Of a DNA stretch of 37,404 bases, positions 8,870-17,432 are shown piece by piece. Below the pieces are notes generated by a model. The model was not told the DNA's origin, did no database searches, and worked only from the letters and a program-made list of their open reading frames with translations. The DNA is from Candidatus Hydrogenedentota bacterium (lineage in GTDB: Bacteria > Hydrogenedentota > Hydrogenedentia > Hydrogenedentales > SLHB01), in the NCBI GenBank assembly GCA_019695095.1, contig JAIBAQ010000043.1:1-37404 (forward strand), written 5' to 3'. A program made the translations under genes and the position numbers. Within the stretch, counting starts at the first letter, position 1. Each line of letters opens with the position of its first letter.

Positions 8870-9916
8870 ATGGATATTCATGAATCGCGGCGTTCGTTCA
8901 TAAAGTACTGGTCCGCTTCGGCGGCGGCCCTGGGCATGGGCTCAGTCCTGGGGTGCGTTCCGGCAAACCAAGGGGCAACGCCCGCGGAAGGCCAAGCGCC
9001 TGCCACACCTGGAGCCGCGCCTGCGAAGAAATTCCGCGCGGCATTTTCCAACGCCGGTCTTCAGTCGACCTGGTGTACCCACGGCATGGACACAGCCAAA
9101 TGGTGGGGCGAGAAGTTGGGCATCGAGGTGGTTGTCTACGATTCCCAGTTCAACATCGACAAGCAACGCCAAGACATCGAAGACATGGCTACCAAGCAAT
9201 GGGACTTCATCGCTATTCAAGCGTATGGAATCAAGACGCTGGAAGAGCCGGTAAAGCGCCTGATCGACAAAGGCATACCCGTCATCGACTTCGATACGCG
9301 CATTGTGCCGGAAGGCGAAGACATTGGACTCTGGACGTTCATATCTCCCGATCACGAATGGCTGGCCGGTCAAGTCACCGAGGCTATCGTCAAGCAGATC
9401 GGCGGGAAGGGCAAGATAGTCCACACCCAAGGGGCCTTAGCGCACTCCGGAGCGCAGCTTCGCGGTAAAGGCTTTCGAGATGTTATCTCCAAGTACCCCG
9501 AGATCGAAGTCATTGATGAACAACCCGCCGACTGGGACATCAACAAAGTCGGTCGTATCTGGGACGATCTCCTGGTCAAGTTTCCCCAAATCGATGCGGC
9601 CTTCTTCCATAACGACGACATGGCAATGGCGGCGGTTCAGGCCGTGCGCCGGACGGGTGCCGACCGCAAGATCGTCATAGGAAGTATCGACGCGCAAGAA
9701 CAAGGCCTGAACGGAGTATTGAACGGAGATATCATAGCCTCGGGTATGAACTCCGCCGGCCGTATCCATTGGACGGCCCTGATGATCGGATACTTTGCGT
9801 GCGCGCTCGGACAGAAGAAGTCCGACGTACCTCCGTTTATGCTGATCGACAATCCAATCGTGACGAAGGAAACGGCCACCGGTTACAAGTATCTAATGCA
9901 GAACATGCTCCTGTAG
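8870..9916 (+). CDS. Tat-exported sugar-binding lipoprotein (RbsB-like)
   Basis: A 348-residue solute-binding protein of the periplasmic binding protein type I (ribose/LacI-like) fold. The N-terminus has a twin-arginine motif (SRRSFIK, residues 6-12), a hydrophobic stretch and a lipobox ending VLGC with Cys29, so it is probably a Tat-exported lipoprotein. The mature part has family hallmarks: KFRAAFSNAG, the AIQAYGIKTLEEPVKRLIDKGIPVIDFDTR first lobe, GALAHSGAQLRGKGF, AAFFHNDDMAMAAVQAV and IGSIDAQEQGLNGVLNGDI. The ATG at 8870 has GAGGGAG eight bases upstream. No ABC permease or ATPase gene is next to it, so transport partners must be elsewhere, or the protein is a sensor. Confidence 0.88.
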   Translation: MDIHESRRSFIKYWSASAAALGMGSVLGCVPANQGATPAEGQAPATPGAAPAKKFRAAFSNAGLQSTWCTHGMDTAKWWGEKLGIEVVVYDSQFNIDKQRQDIEDMATKQWDFIAIQAYGIKTLEEPVKRLIDKGIPVIDFDTRIVPEGEDIGLWTFISPDHEWLAGQVTEAIVKQIGGKGKIVHTQGALAHSGAQLRGKGFRDVISKYPEIEVIDEQPADWDINKVGRIWDDLLVKFPQIDAAFFHNDDMAMAAVQAVRRTGADRKIVIGSIDAQEQGLNGVLNGDIIASGMNSAGRIHWTALMIGYFACALGQKKSDVPPFMLIDNPIVTKETATGYKYLMQNMLL

Positions 9917-9935
9917 TCCTTTCCCAAACGGCAGG

Positions 9936-11459
9936 TCACCCAAGTCGAGTAGAAGGACTTGGGGCAGGGCGGCGAAGGCGAGGTTCAGTGCGTGGCGGCA
10001 ACGGCACGATCGCAGCGGGTACCGCCTTGGGCTGTGCCCGTTGCGCGTACTCTTGAATAGCAAGATGCCGGGCAACGACCGCGAGGCTCACGAGAAACCA
10101 GTATGGCTCCATGATGCGCACGATCAGAAACGATATCGTCCCGAAAGAATGAACAATCAAAGCAGCCGTTGCCGTGAAAGTTCCAAGACCGAGGGCTTTG
10201 CCCACCCAGTCGCTTGCCCACAAATGACTCTCGCGTGTTGTCCGAAGTATTTGGAGTTGTAGAAAGACAAACGTGGCAAAACCGAACAGACCCGTTTCAA
10301 TGAGCACGCGCGCGTACTGGCTGTCCAAAACACGGTCCCACGAAACACCGCCGCCGAACCACGGCCACACCAGCAAATTGTAGTTAACCTTTTTCCACAC
10401 GTATATGCGCTCGTGCGTGGACTTATCCACCTGGAGACCCGTGTCCATGCCTCCAATCGCTACCGGTTCTCCACTCCCCTGCTGAAACGTGTAGTTGACG
10501 CGTTCGACAACTTCGGGTGGCATGATGGACTGAGAGAAGATCAAGACCAAAGCCGTTAGCAAGATCAGTATTGGTCTCTTACCCGCGATTCCCAGAACAA
10601 GCAGCCCCATCACCCACGCGAGGTAGGACGCGCGTGAAAGCGTAAACAAGAATGGCGTAAAAGCCAGGCCTGCCAAGCAGGCCATGACCACTTTCATTCT
10701 CTTTGTTGGAGCCTTGATATACATCGCCACAGCGATGCACATGACCAGCACCAAATAGCCGCCCAAAGTGTTAGGCTCCGTCCCGCCCGTTTCAAAGGGC
10801 GCACTTACGCGGTCAATTGAAGAAAAAAACTTCGAATACAGGCCATAGCAGGCAATGATAGCACCGACAACAAAGAACACCGCCAATTGCCACTTAATCT
10901 GCTGATATGTCCGTATAGCATTTCCTACGAGCACGAAAATCATGTAATACTCGGCAAGCTTGAGAAGGGTAAAGAACGCCTCACTCTGGTCGAACAACGG
11001 CAAGGACCTTCGAAACGCAAGCATCGAGCTGAATAAACATACAGAGTAATAGAGCACGATACCCTTGTTGATAGGCGACGGAAGCCAAAATGTGCCGCTT
11101 CCCTCAAACACCAGCTTCAAGAACACGCCCGCAAACACCACGATGATCAGGATATCGTCGTAACGCAACTGCAGCATGCGGTTCCCCATGCCGACCTTTT
11201 CGCTTGCGACTTCCGGCGAAAGAAGCATGGCAATAACCAGGAAACCAACGCCCCACTCCACGCGGAAGACCGTAACGCCGAAGAGAAATAGGCTGACGCC
11301 AAGAGCGATCGTCAGAGAAGGAATTTGAACGACGGAGTGGAAGATTAGCAGGCTGACTGCCGCAACTAGCACGAACCCGATAAGAAACGGGAACTCAACG
11401 CGGGCTTCGGAAACTTCACCGCGTCCGATCTGATACTCTGGTCTGCCGAAGAGCGCCAT
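9936..11459 (-). CDS. O-antigen ligase / polysaccharide polymerase-like membrane protein
   Basis: A 507-residue polytopic inner-membrane protein with about eleven hydrophobic helices and a large outside loop near residues 300-390. FTLSRASYLAWVMGLLVLG matches the conserved segment of the WaaL/Wzy superfamily. It probably joins or polymerises lipid-linked glycans on the outer face of the inner membrane. Last gene of the exopolysaccharide/secretin operon, 84 bases after the tyrosine kinase; TAAGG lies about nine bases before the ATG. Ligase and polymerase cannot be told apart from sequence alone. The basic, proline-rich tail (about residues 475-507) is unusual. Confidence 0.85.
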   Translation of the reverse strand: MALFGRPEYQIGRGEVSEARVEFPFLIGFVLVAAVSLLIFHSVVQIPSLTIALGVSLFLFGVTVFRVEWGVGFLVIAMLLSPEVASEKVGMGNRMLQLRYDDILIIVVFAGVFLKLVFEGSGTFWLPSPINKGIVLYYSVCLFSSMLAFRRSLPLFDQSEAFFTLLKLAEYYMIFVLVGNAIRTYQQIKWQLAVFFVVGAIIACYGLYSKFFSSIDRVSAPFETGGTEPNTLGGYLVLVMCIAVAMYIKAPTKRMKVVMACLAGLAFTPFLFTLSRASYLAWVMGLLVLGIAGKRPILILLTALVLIFSQSIMPPEVVERVNYTFQQGSGEPVAIGGMDTGLQVDKSTHERIYVWKKVNYNLLVWPWFGGGVSWDRVLDSQYARVLIETGLFGFATFVFLQLQILRTTRESHLWASDWVGKALGLGTFTATAALIVHSFGTISFLIVRIMEPYWFLVSLAVVARHLAIQEYAQRAQPKAVPAAIVPLPPRTEPRLRRPAPSPSTRLG

Positions 11460-11539
11460 GTGCGAACCTTACACCGCTCGCCCGAAATCTACAGGATCAC
11501 ACACGAACCTGCCTCGTAACCATTGCGGGCAAGACGATA

Positions 11540-11557
11540 GGTATCAGAAATGATACC
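11540..11557 (-). other. stem-loop across the tyrosine-kinase stop codon
   Basis: GGTATCA-N4-TGATACC is a perfect 7-base-pair stem; on the minus strand the 4-base loop is TTTC and the wzc-like stop codon at 11544-11546 lies in the 3' arm. There is no U-run, so it is more likely an mRNA-stabilising or attenuating hairpin before the ligase gene than a terminator. Confidence 0.4.
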
Positions 11558-13787
11558 ACCTTTTTCTGCGTCGCGGCGAAGCCTCATCGTAGTAATAGTA
11601 GTAGTAATAATAGTGCCTGCCGGTGGCTTCAAGCCCATTCAGCACTACCCCCGACAAATGCGCCCGCGCCGTTTCAAGCAACCTCTTCCCCCGGAGGATT
11701 GTCTGGCGGGCGGCGAACTTCACGGAGACCACAAGAATGGCCGTGTCCACTTCGGTAGCAAGAAGCACGGGGTCCGTTACTACCAGTACAGACGGGGCGT
11801 CACAAATGACCAAATCGAACTCGCCGGTCAGTTGCTCCATCACGCGGCGCATGCGATCCGATCCAATCAACTCGGAGGGATTCGGAGGCACGCGGCCGCT
11901 GGAAATCATCCACAGGTTATCGACGCGCGTGGGCCGGATTACCCGGTGCACGTCTTGACCCTCGCGAAGCACGTCCGCCAAGCCGGGGCCGCGTTCCATA
12001 CGCAGCACATGGTGAACGTGGGGACGTCGAAGGTCCGTATCGATGATGAGTATGCGCAATCCGCTATCGGCAAGCGTAACCGCCAGGTTTACGGCCGTGG
12101 TCGTCTTGCCCTCGCCGGGAACCGCGCTCGTAATCATGAGGCTGCGCGGGCGGGTTTGAATGGTCGCAAGCTGGAAGTTCGTGCGAAGCGTACGATAGGC
12201 CTCGGAAATCGGCGACTTCGGATCGTGTCGAGTCACGATACACGCATCCACCTGTCCTTCATCGGTGATGCTTACAAAGTCTCCACGGTGCCGTCCCCGC
12301 GCTTTCCCGAAGCGCATCTTCGGAATAGCGCCAATGACCTCCACTCCGATGTAGTCCGCCACATCTTCAATCGTACGAATCGTCGTGTCCATGTACTCGC
12401 CAAGCATCGCGAAACCAAAACCGGCGATGAGGCCGACAAATCCGCCGATAACAAAATTCATCCACGGCCGAACGCGCTGCGACGTAGGCACTTGACTGGA
12501 TACAACCGCATACTGCCGCTCGACAAACCCGCCTTCCCGATTAATGGCCGTCGAAATCTCGAACTCTTTGTCCAGGAGAGCGTCGAGTTGATCGCGCATC
12601 TTTCCGGTCTTGCGAACGAGATCCTGGTACTCCTTGTCCTTTTCGGCAAGCGAAGGCAGTGCGGCCTCCAGTTCGGAAACCAAACGCTGATTCGTAGCCG
12701 AGGCAATATCGAGCGACGTCAATTCGATTTGCAGCTTTACGTATTGGTCGCGTAACTGCTGCCGATCCTCGAACACACTCACGCCGCCTTCCGTTGCCCC
12801 ATCGAGCTCCTGCATTGCGATCAGGATAGCCTGCTCCTTTTCGCGAATTTCTTCTTGCAGGTCCTGTAAAGGCTGGAAGCCCGGCTCAAACACGACGGAC
12901 ATTGATATGCGCTTCTGATGAAGCTCGCTGAGTTCATTGATGAGCTTGACGACTACTTCGTCGCTAATCTGACCGATGGACAGCGGCAGCTTCTGGTTCT
13001 GCTCCCGAAGCTGCTGCTCGATGTTCTGCATCTTGAAGTGGATTTCGTCCTTCGTTGTTTCCGCGTTGCTGATCTCCCTGCTCAGCTTCTGCATCTCATC
13101 GGTGACCTGGTCTTTCGTGCGAAATCCCATGTCTTTTCGGTAATGCCACAATTCGCTGTCGGCCTTGTCCAGCTCCTGACGCAACTCGTCCAACTGCTTT
13201 ACGACGAAGTCGAGTGTGTTCTGCTCTTCCTCCACGAGAAACTGGCGATTAAGTCCGATGAAAGCGCGCGCGGCGAACTCCGTCAGGCGATTGGCTTCGT
13301 CTTGAGTCGCGGCCATGGCGGATACAACGATTGTTCCGTGCGAGTCGTCTGGTTCCAAGCGGAGCCGCATCTGAACGTCACTTGCAACTGCCGCCAGTTC
13401 CTTCTCGGTCGTGATGGCGCCATACGGCAAACCTTCCGCGACTCCTTGCTGTACCATCGCCTGGACGACCGCCTCCGCGACGGCTTCTTTGCTGATGCGC
13501 TCCACCAGGGCCGCGGGTGAATTCAAGAAGAGCGCTTTGCCGCCGACGTCCCTGAGGATGCCCTTCTCCCACATCGATTGGCGGACATTGAGCTTGGTGC
13601 TTGCTGAGTACGTCGCGACGGTTTTGAACTTGCTTAGTCCCCACACCCCGTAGACAGCACCGACGAGCACCGTGAAAAGCAAGATCAACGGCCAACGACG
13701 CTGAGCTACGGTCATCATAAACCGTAGCTGGTTCTCTCGCGTCGATTGGCTCGCGGCCTGAGCTAAAGCTGCTGTCTCGCTGGCCAT
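11544..13787 (-). CDS. Wzc-like polysaccharide co-polymerase / tyrosine autokinase
   Basis: A 747-residue bacterial tyrosine kinase. N-terminal Wzz-type part with a membrane helix at about 32-50, a long periplasmic coiled-coil region (about 190-420), and a second helix at about 438-458 (FVIGGFVGLIAGFGFAML). The cytoplasmic BY-kinase domain has Walker A VPGEGKTTT (Lys561), the Walker A' ILIIDTDLRRP, and VICDAPSVLVVTDPV. The C-terminal tail has eight tyrosines in a row (726-733), the cluster that is autophosphorylated in this family. It would control chain length and export with the outer-membrane channel encoded seven bases upstream. GGAGAG lies about 13 bases before the ATG. Confidence 0.94.
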   Translation of the reverse strand: MASETAALAQAASQSTRENQLRFMMTVAQRRWPLILLFTVLVGAVYGVWGLSKFKTVATYSASTKLNVRQSMWEKGILRDVGGKALFLNSPAALVERISKEAVAEAVVQAMVQQGVAEGLPYGAITTEKELAAVASDVQMRLRLEPDDSHGTIVVSAMAATQDEANRLTEFAARAFIGLNRQFLVEEEQNTLDFVVKQLDELRQELDKADSELWHYRKDMGFRTKDQVTDEMQKLSREISNAETTKDEIHFKMQNIEQQLREQNQKLPLSIGQISDEVVVKLINELSELHQKRISMSVVFEPGFQPLQDLQEEIREKEQAILIAMQELDGATEGGVSVFEDRQQLRDQYVKLQIELTSLDIASATNQRLVSELEAALPSLAEKDKEYQDLVRKTGKMRDQLDALLDKEFEISTAINREGGFVERQYAVVSSQVPTSQRVRPWMNFVIGGFVGLIAGFGFAMLGEYMDTTIRTIEDVADYIGVEVIGAIPKMRFGKARGRHRGDFVSITDEGQVDACIVTRHDPKSPISEAYRTLRTNFQLATIQTRPRSLMITSAVPGEGKTTTAVNLAVTLADSGLRILIIDTDLRRPHVHHVLRMERGPGLADVLREGQDVHRVIRPTRVDNLWMISSGRVPPNPSELIGSDRMRRVMEQLTGEFDLVICDAPSVLVVTDPVLLATEVDTAILVVSVKFAARQTILRGKRLLETARAHLSGVVLNGLEATGRHYYYYYYYYDEASPRRRKRWYHF

Positions 13788-13794
13788 CGCGGCG

Positions 13795-15300
13795 CTAATC
13801 TCTCCGTTTCTCCGCCTTCGTCTGCTGCTGCAACAGATTCGGGCCTACCATCTGCGAATTCTTCGTCACGTCCAGCATTCTGTCCCACGTGACGGTTTCG
13901 GGCGTTTCGTGGACAGTTGGCGTCAGAAATACCATCAACTCCGTTTGGATGCGAGCTTTCTCCGTGTGCTTAAAAACATTACCCAAAACAGGAATGCTGC
14001 CAAGACCCGGGACCTTTTGAACATTGTCGCGAAGGTCGTTTCGGTAAATTCCCCCCACCACAAGAGTCTGCCCGTCACGGACATTCGACTCTCCTTTGTA
14101 CTTTCTGACGGAACGGATCGGCACTCCTTGTGATTGACCAGCAGGATAAGACACCTCGGGTTCAAAGTCGAGCTTCACGTACGCTCCCTGATCGTCGCGA
14201 TACACGTGCGGCGTGACGGCCATCTTGATTCCCAGATCCAAGAACTGCACGGAGAAATTGGAGCGTCCGTTTGCTTCGGTTCCGAACTCGGTGTACGGGA
14301 CTTCGTCCACCATCGAGATTTCCGCCGGCTTATGGTTCACCGTCAATATGTTCGGATTTGCAAGTAGCTCCGCTTCATTGTTGGCGACCAGCGCATCCAA
14401 CAGTACGCCCAAATCGACGTTGCTGTTCATCAATCCGAAGAACATCTGCCCGACTTTTGGAATCTGCACGGGGACATTCAGGCGGCGATCGAATTTGGCC
14501 CCATTCAGGAATTGCCGCCCAATTGACGAAGCGTTGCTGGTTCCCGCCTCGCCGAGCGATTCGTTGTTGATGGGCGACGCCGATGATCCCTTCAGTCCGC
14601 TGATTCCAAAGTCCTGGTTGGGCATCGGGTAATAGCCGCCGTTGGCCTCGTCGCCCTGCACAAACCACCGGATGCCCAATTCCTTCATCGCGCCGACTTT
14701 CACTTCCGCGATCTTGGCCTCAATGCGAACTTGCGACAATTGGCTCCGCATCTGATCCAGGCGCGCCACCACCGACATCATATTCTGCATGGCCGCCGGT
14801 GTATCGGTAAGAATCAGTGTGTTCGTGTCCGGATCGAAACTTACGTTTCCTCCTTCCGACGTCATCCCCTGAAGCGCTGTGCTCAGCGATTCCGCGTTGG
14901 CGTTCTGCAGCGGAACCAGTTCCGTCTTCATTTCCGTTGTCCGGTAACCACCGCCCATGGTGGGCGCGCGGCGAGAGACCGTCACGCGGGGATTCTTCAA
15001 AATGGCTTTAAGAGCAGCCGATATGCGGGCCGATGCCTCCGGTTCCGACAAACCTCCAATGCTTACGTTGCCGATGTAGGGGACTTGAATACCCCCATTG
15101 GGATCCACTTGCGTGGTCGTACTTAGTTCGGGCCTCCGGTACACATCGACGAAGACAAGATCCCCGGGGCCTATCGACGGATTGGTTGAATTTGCAGAAG
15201 CCTGCTCTGCGGGCGCTGGCGATTCTTGTGCCCCCGCTAGTGTCAGGGCAATGCAAAACGCCCCAACCCACGCGACAGTCAATCGTGTTAGCGCTTTCAA
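13795..15300 (-). CDS. hybrid outer-membrane channel: polysaccharide-export domain fused to a secretin
   Basis: A 501-residue exported protein with a signal peptide ending near Ala24. Residues about 41-110 (IGPGDLVFVDVYRRPELS ... GGIQVPYIGNVSIGGLSEPEA) match the Poly_export domain of Wza-type channels. About 120-200 looks like secretin N-domains (ETKLVPLQNANAESLSTALQ, TLILTDTPAAMQNM). About 275-485 is a secretin core with VKLDFEPEVSY, VRDGQTLVVGGI and the hallmark VPGLGSIPVLGNVF. This joins capsule-export and type II/IV secretin modules in one chain. The start is TTG, overlapping the upstream stop by four bases (TTGA), with AAGGGAG upstream. No lipobox is seen. Confidence 0.88.
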   Translation of the reverse strand: MKALTRLTVAWVGAFCIALTLAGAQESPAPAEQASANSTNPSIGPGDLVFVDVYRRPELSTTTQVDPNGGIQVPYIGNVSIGGLSEPEASARISAALKAILKNPRVTVSRRAPTMGGGYRTTEMKTELVPLQNANAESLSTALQGMTSEGGNVSFDPDTNTLILTDTPAAMQNMMSVVARLDQMRSQLSQVRIEAKIAEVKVGAMKELGIRWFVQGDEANGGYYPMPNQDFGISGLKGSSASPINNESLGEAGTSNASSIGRQFLNGAKFDRRLNVPVQIPKVGQMFFGLMNSNVDLGVLLDALVANNEAELLANPNILTVNHKPAEISMVDEVPYTEFGTEANGRSNFSVQFLDLGIKMAVTPHVYRDDQGAYVKLDFEPEVSYPAGQSQGVPIRSVRKYKGESNVRDGQTLVVGGIYRNDLRDNVQKVPGLGSIPVLGNVFKHTEKARIQTELMVFLTPTVHETPETVTWDRMLDVTKNSQMVGPNLLQQQTKAEKRRD

Positions 15301-17432
15301 TGAGGTTCTCCCTTGGCCTCGGGTTGTGGCGATTGAACTTCTGCGGGATCAGCCACGACCGGTGCTTCCGGCAGCGGAAGGAAACCGGCCTCAGCGTCAT
15401 CCGCCGGCCGCTTCACGTGAAGACGATCACCCAATTTGATGACGTCATCTCGCAGCCCGTTCCATGCGCGAAGATTTTCGACGGTCGTATGGTAGGCCGT
15501 CGCCAATTTGCTCAGTGTGTCACCGGCCTTCACGATGTGCGTCGAGGACGCCTCTGCTTCGTTCTGGGGCGGCGCGGACTCCGGCGCAACAGATGCCGCC
15601 TGCTCCTGCGTAGGTTGCTCCGCCGCGGGTTGAGCCGGTGCTGGCTGCTCCGGTGCATTCTCCGGCGCATTCTCCGGCGCATGCTCCGGCGCCGCCTCGG
15701 CAGCATCGTTTGCGACCGGTTCCCCTGCCGGCTCCGAGGCCGGTTGAGGCTCCGACATTTCATCCGTTGCGACCGCCGGTTCACCCTCCACGCCGGGCGT
15801 CATCGCTTCGCCCTCCGTGGGTTCTACGTTTTCCCCTTCAGCGGGAGCCGTTTCCGGCGTACCTTCCTGACTCGGTACCTCCTGGGCGGCGTTTTCGCCT
15901 GCCTCAACCGGAGGCGCCGAAGTGATCTCCTCCGGCGATTTCCCCTTCAGCACTTCTACTTTGTTGCGGAGATTCGCCTTGCTCGCGGGATCGATGCCGG
16001 GAATCTGAGCGGCGCTTGACCAGTGCTGCAGGGCTTGCTGCACGTACTTCGCTTTCGCTTCGGGCTTTGTGGCGCGTTCGGCCAGCGAATGATACAGCAT
16101 GCCCAACTCTTCGAAGTCGACATCGGGCGTATGGTTGCCTGTCATACCCGCCGATTGAAGGTAGTAGGAGCGGGCGGATTCCTCGTCGCCCAGCTTGGCA
16201 TACGACCGCGCCAGCGTACGCAGCATCGGCACCGCCGCCACGGGGTCTTTGATCCGCAGATCGGGGTCTTGCAGCATTTCAATGGCCTGCTGATACTTGC
16301 CCAACTCAAACGAGAGAATTCCCATTAGGATCTGCGCACGGGCTGCTTTGGGATGCGTCGGGTTATCCTTAAGGAACTGCTCGAAGAGAGTAAGCGCGCG
16401 CTCGTACACGCGCGACGTCTCATCTTTGGATTCGGGCCTGCTTTCCTGCAACGCAAAAGCCGCCCCGAATTGCGCTTCCGGGCGTAGAGGACTATTGGGT
16501 TGACGCGCCGCAAACTGGAGATACGCTTCTGACGCTCCCATGTAGTCGCCATTGGTTGCCAACAGACCGGCCTGGTCGTACAACGTTTCGGGGCCTGCCC
16601 AGCGCGTTTTGTACAACTCGTACCCTTCGTACCCCACAAAACCCAGCATTCCGAGTATGATGCACGCTATCGTCACGCGCGCAATGAGCACACCCATCTG
16701 ATTGCGCGCGCGAGCGCGCCGTTTTCCGCGCCGTCTGCTCGGACCCGGCTCCTTCTTATCCGTATCGGGAGTGTTGTCCGATTCGTCGAAGTTCTCTGCG
16801 TCCGCGCCGGACTCCGCTGCGATTTCATCGGCTTCGGATATCGCCGGCGGCAGTGGCGCTTCCCCCTCCATTTCTTGAAGCAGTCTCTCCGCCGCTTTCA
16901 AATCGGGTGGCGGCAGGATCGGTTCCCTTTGTATCGAGTCCGCCTGAGACTCGTACAGATTCTGCGGCTCGGAGTCTGTGGGTACGTCCTTGTCCGGTGT
17001 ACCTGCAGCGCGGGACTTTTCCGAGAGATCCGCAATGATGTCCCGCAAGGGTGGCATCGATGTCGCCTGAGAAGTGGCTGGAGCCAAAGGCTTCTCGGTG
17101 TTTTCCTTGTCCAGGGTCCCGCCGGGAGCCATTTCGGCATCTACATCGCGGACGCCCTTTTCGAAGAAACTTAGCGGTTTGGTTGTATCGACATCGAACT
17201 TGTCTCCAAGCGGAGGAAGTATCTTGGGGGTTTCTTCCTCCTTTGAAGACGTCATGCCGCTCATCTGTATGAACGCCAGGTCGTCGCGGCGCTGGTCGGG
17301 AGGTATTCCGTTGGCCAGGCGTGGATCGTTCAACTGACCCAAAAGGCGCTCGTCGATCCGATCGAGTTCCTTCAGGATCTCGTCTTGTTCGCCCTTACGT
17401 TCATCGGGGGCATTATCTGAGTTCTGCGCCAT
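15297..17432 (-). CDS. TPR and LysM membrane protein
   Basis: A 711-residue protein with an acidic cytoplasmic N-terminus, one membrane helix at about 247-268 after a basic stretch, about five TPR-like helical repeats at about 275-500, an Ala/Pro/Glu-rich linker, and a C-terminal LysM domain at about 631-676 (HIVKAGDTLSKLATAYHTTVENLRAW). The periplasmic part could bind peptidoglycan and partner proteins, as a scaffold for the secretin encoded next. The linker includes APE(H/N) units made by a 12-base tandem repeat at 15648-15695. The ATG at 17432 overlaps the ATPase gene by 20 bases; an upstream in-frame ATG at 17483 lacks a ribosome site. Confidence 0.87.
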   Translation of the reverse strand: MAQNSDNAPDERKGEQDEILKELDRIDERLLGQLNDPRLANGIPPDQRRDDLAFIQMSGMTSSKEEETPKILPPLGDKFDVDTTKPLSFFEKGVRDVDAEMAPGGTLDKENTEKPLAPATSQATSMPPLRDIIADLSEKSRAAGTPDKDVPTDSEPQNLYESQADSIQREPILPPPDLKAAERLLQEMEGEAPLPPAISEADEIAAESGADAENFDESDNTPDTDKKEPGPSRRRGKRRARARNQMGVLIARVTIACIILGMLGFVGYEGYELYKTRWAGPETLYDQAGLLATNGDYMGASEAYLQFAARQPNSPLRPEAQFGAAFALQESRPESKDETSRVYERALTLFEQFLKDNPTHPKAARAQILMGILSFELGKYQQAIEMLQDPDLRIKDPVAAVPMLRTLARSYAKLGDEESARSYYLQSAGMTGNHTPDVDFEELGMLYHSLAERATKPEAKAKYVQQALQHWSSAAQIPGIDPASKANLRNKVEVLKGKSPEEITSAPPVEAGENAAQEVPSQEGTPETAPAEGENVEPTEGEAMTPGVEGEPAVATDEMSEPQPASEPAGEPVANDAAEAAPEHAPENAPENAPEQPAPAQPAAEQPTQEQAASVAPESAPPQNEAEASSTHIVKAGDTLSKLATAYHTTVENLRAWNGLRDDVIKLGDRLHVKRPADDAEAGFLPLPEAPVVADPAEVQSPQPEAKGEPH

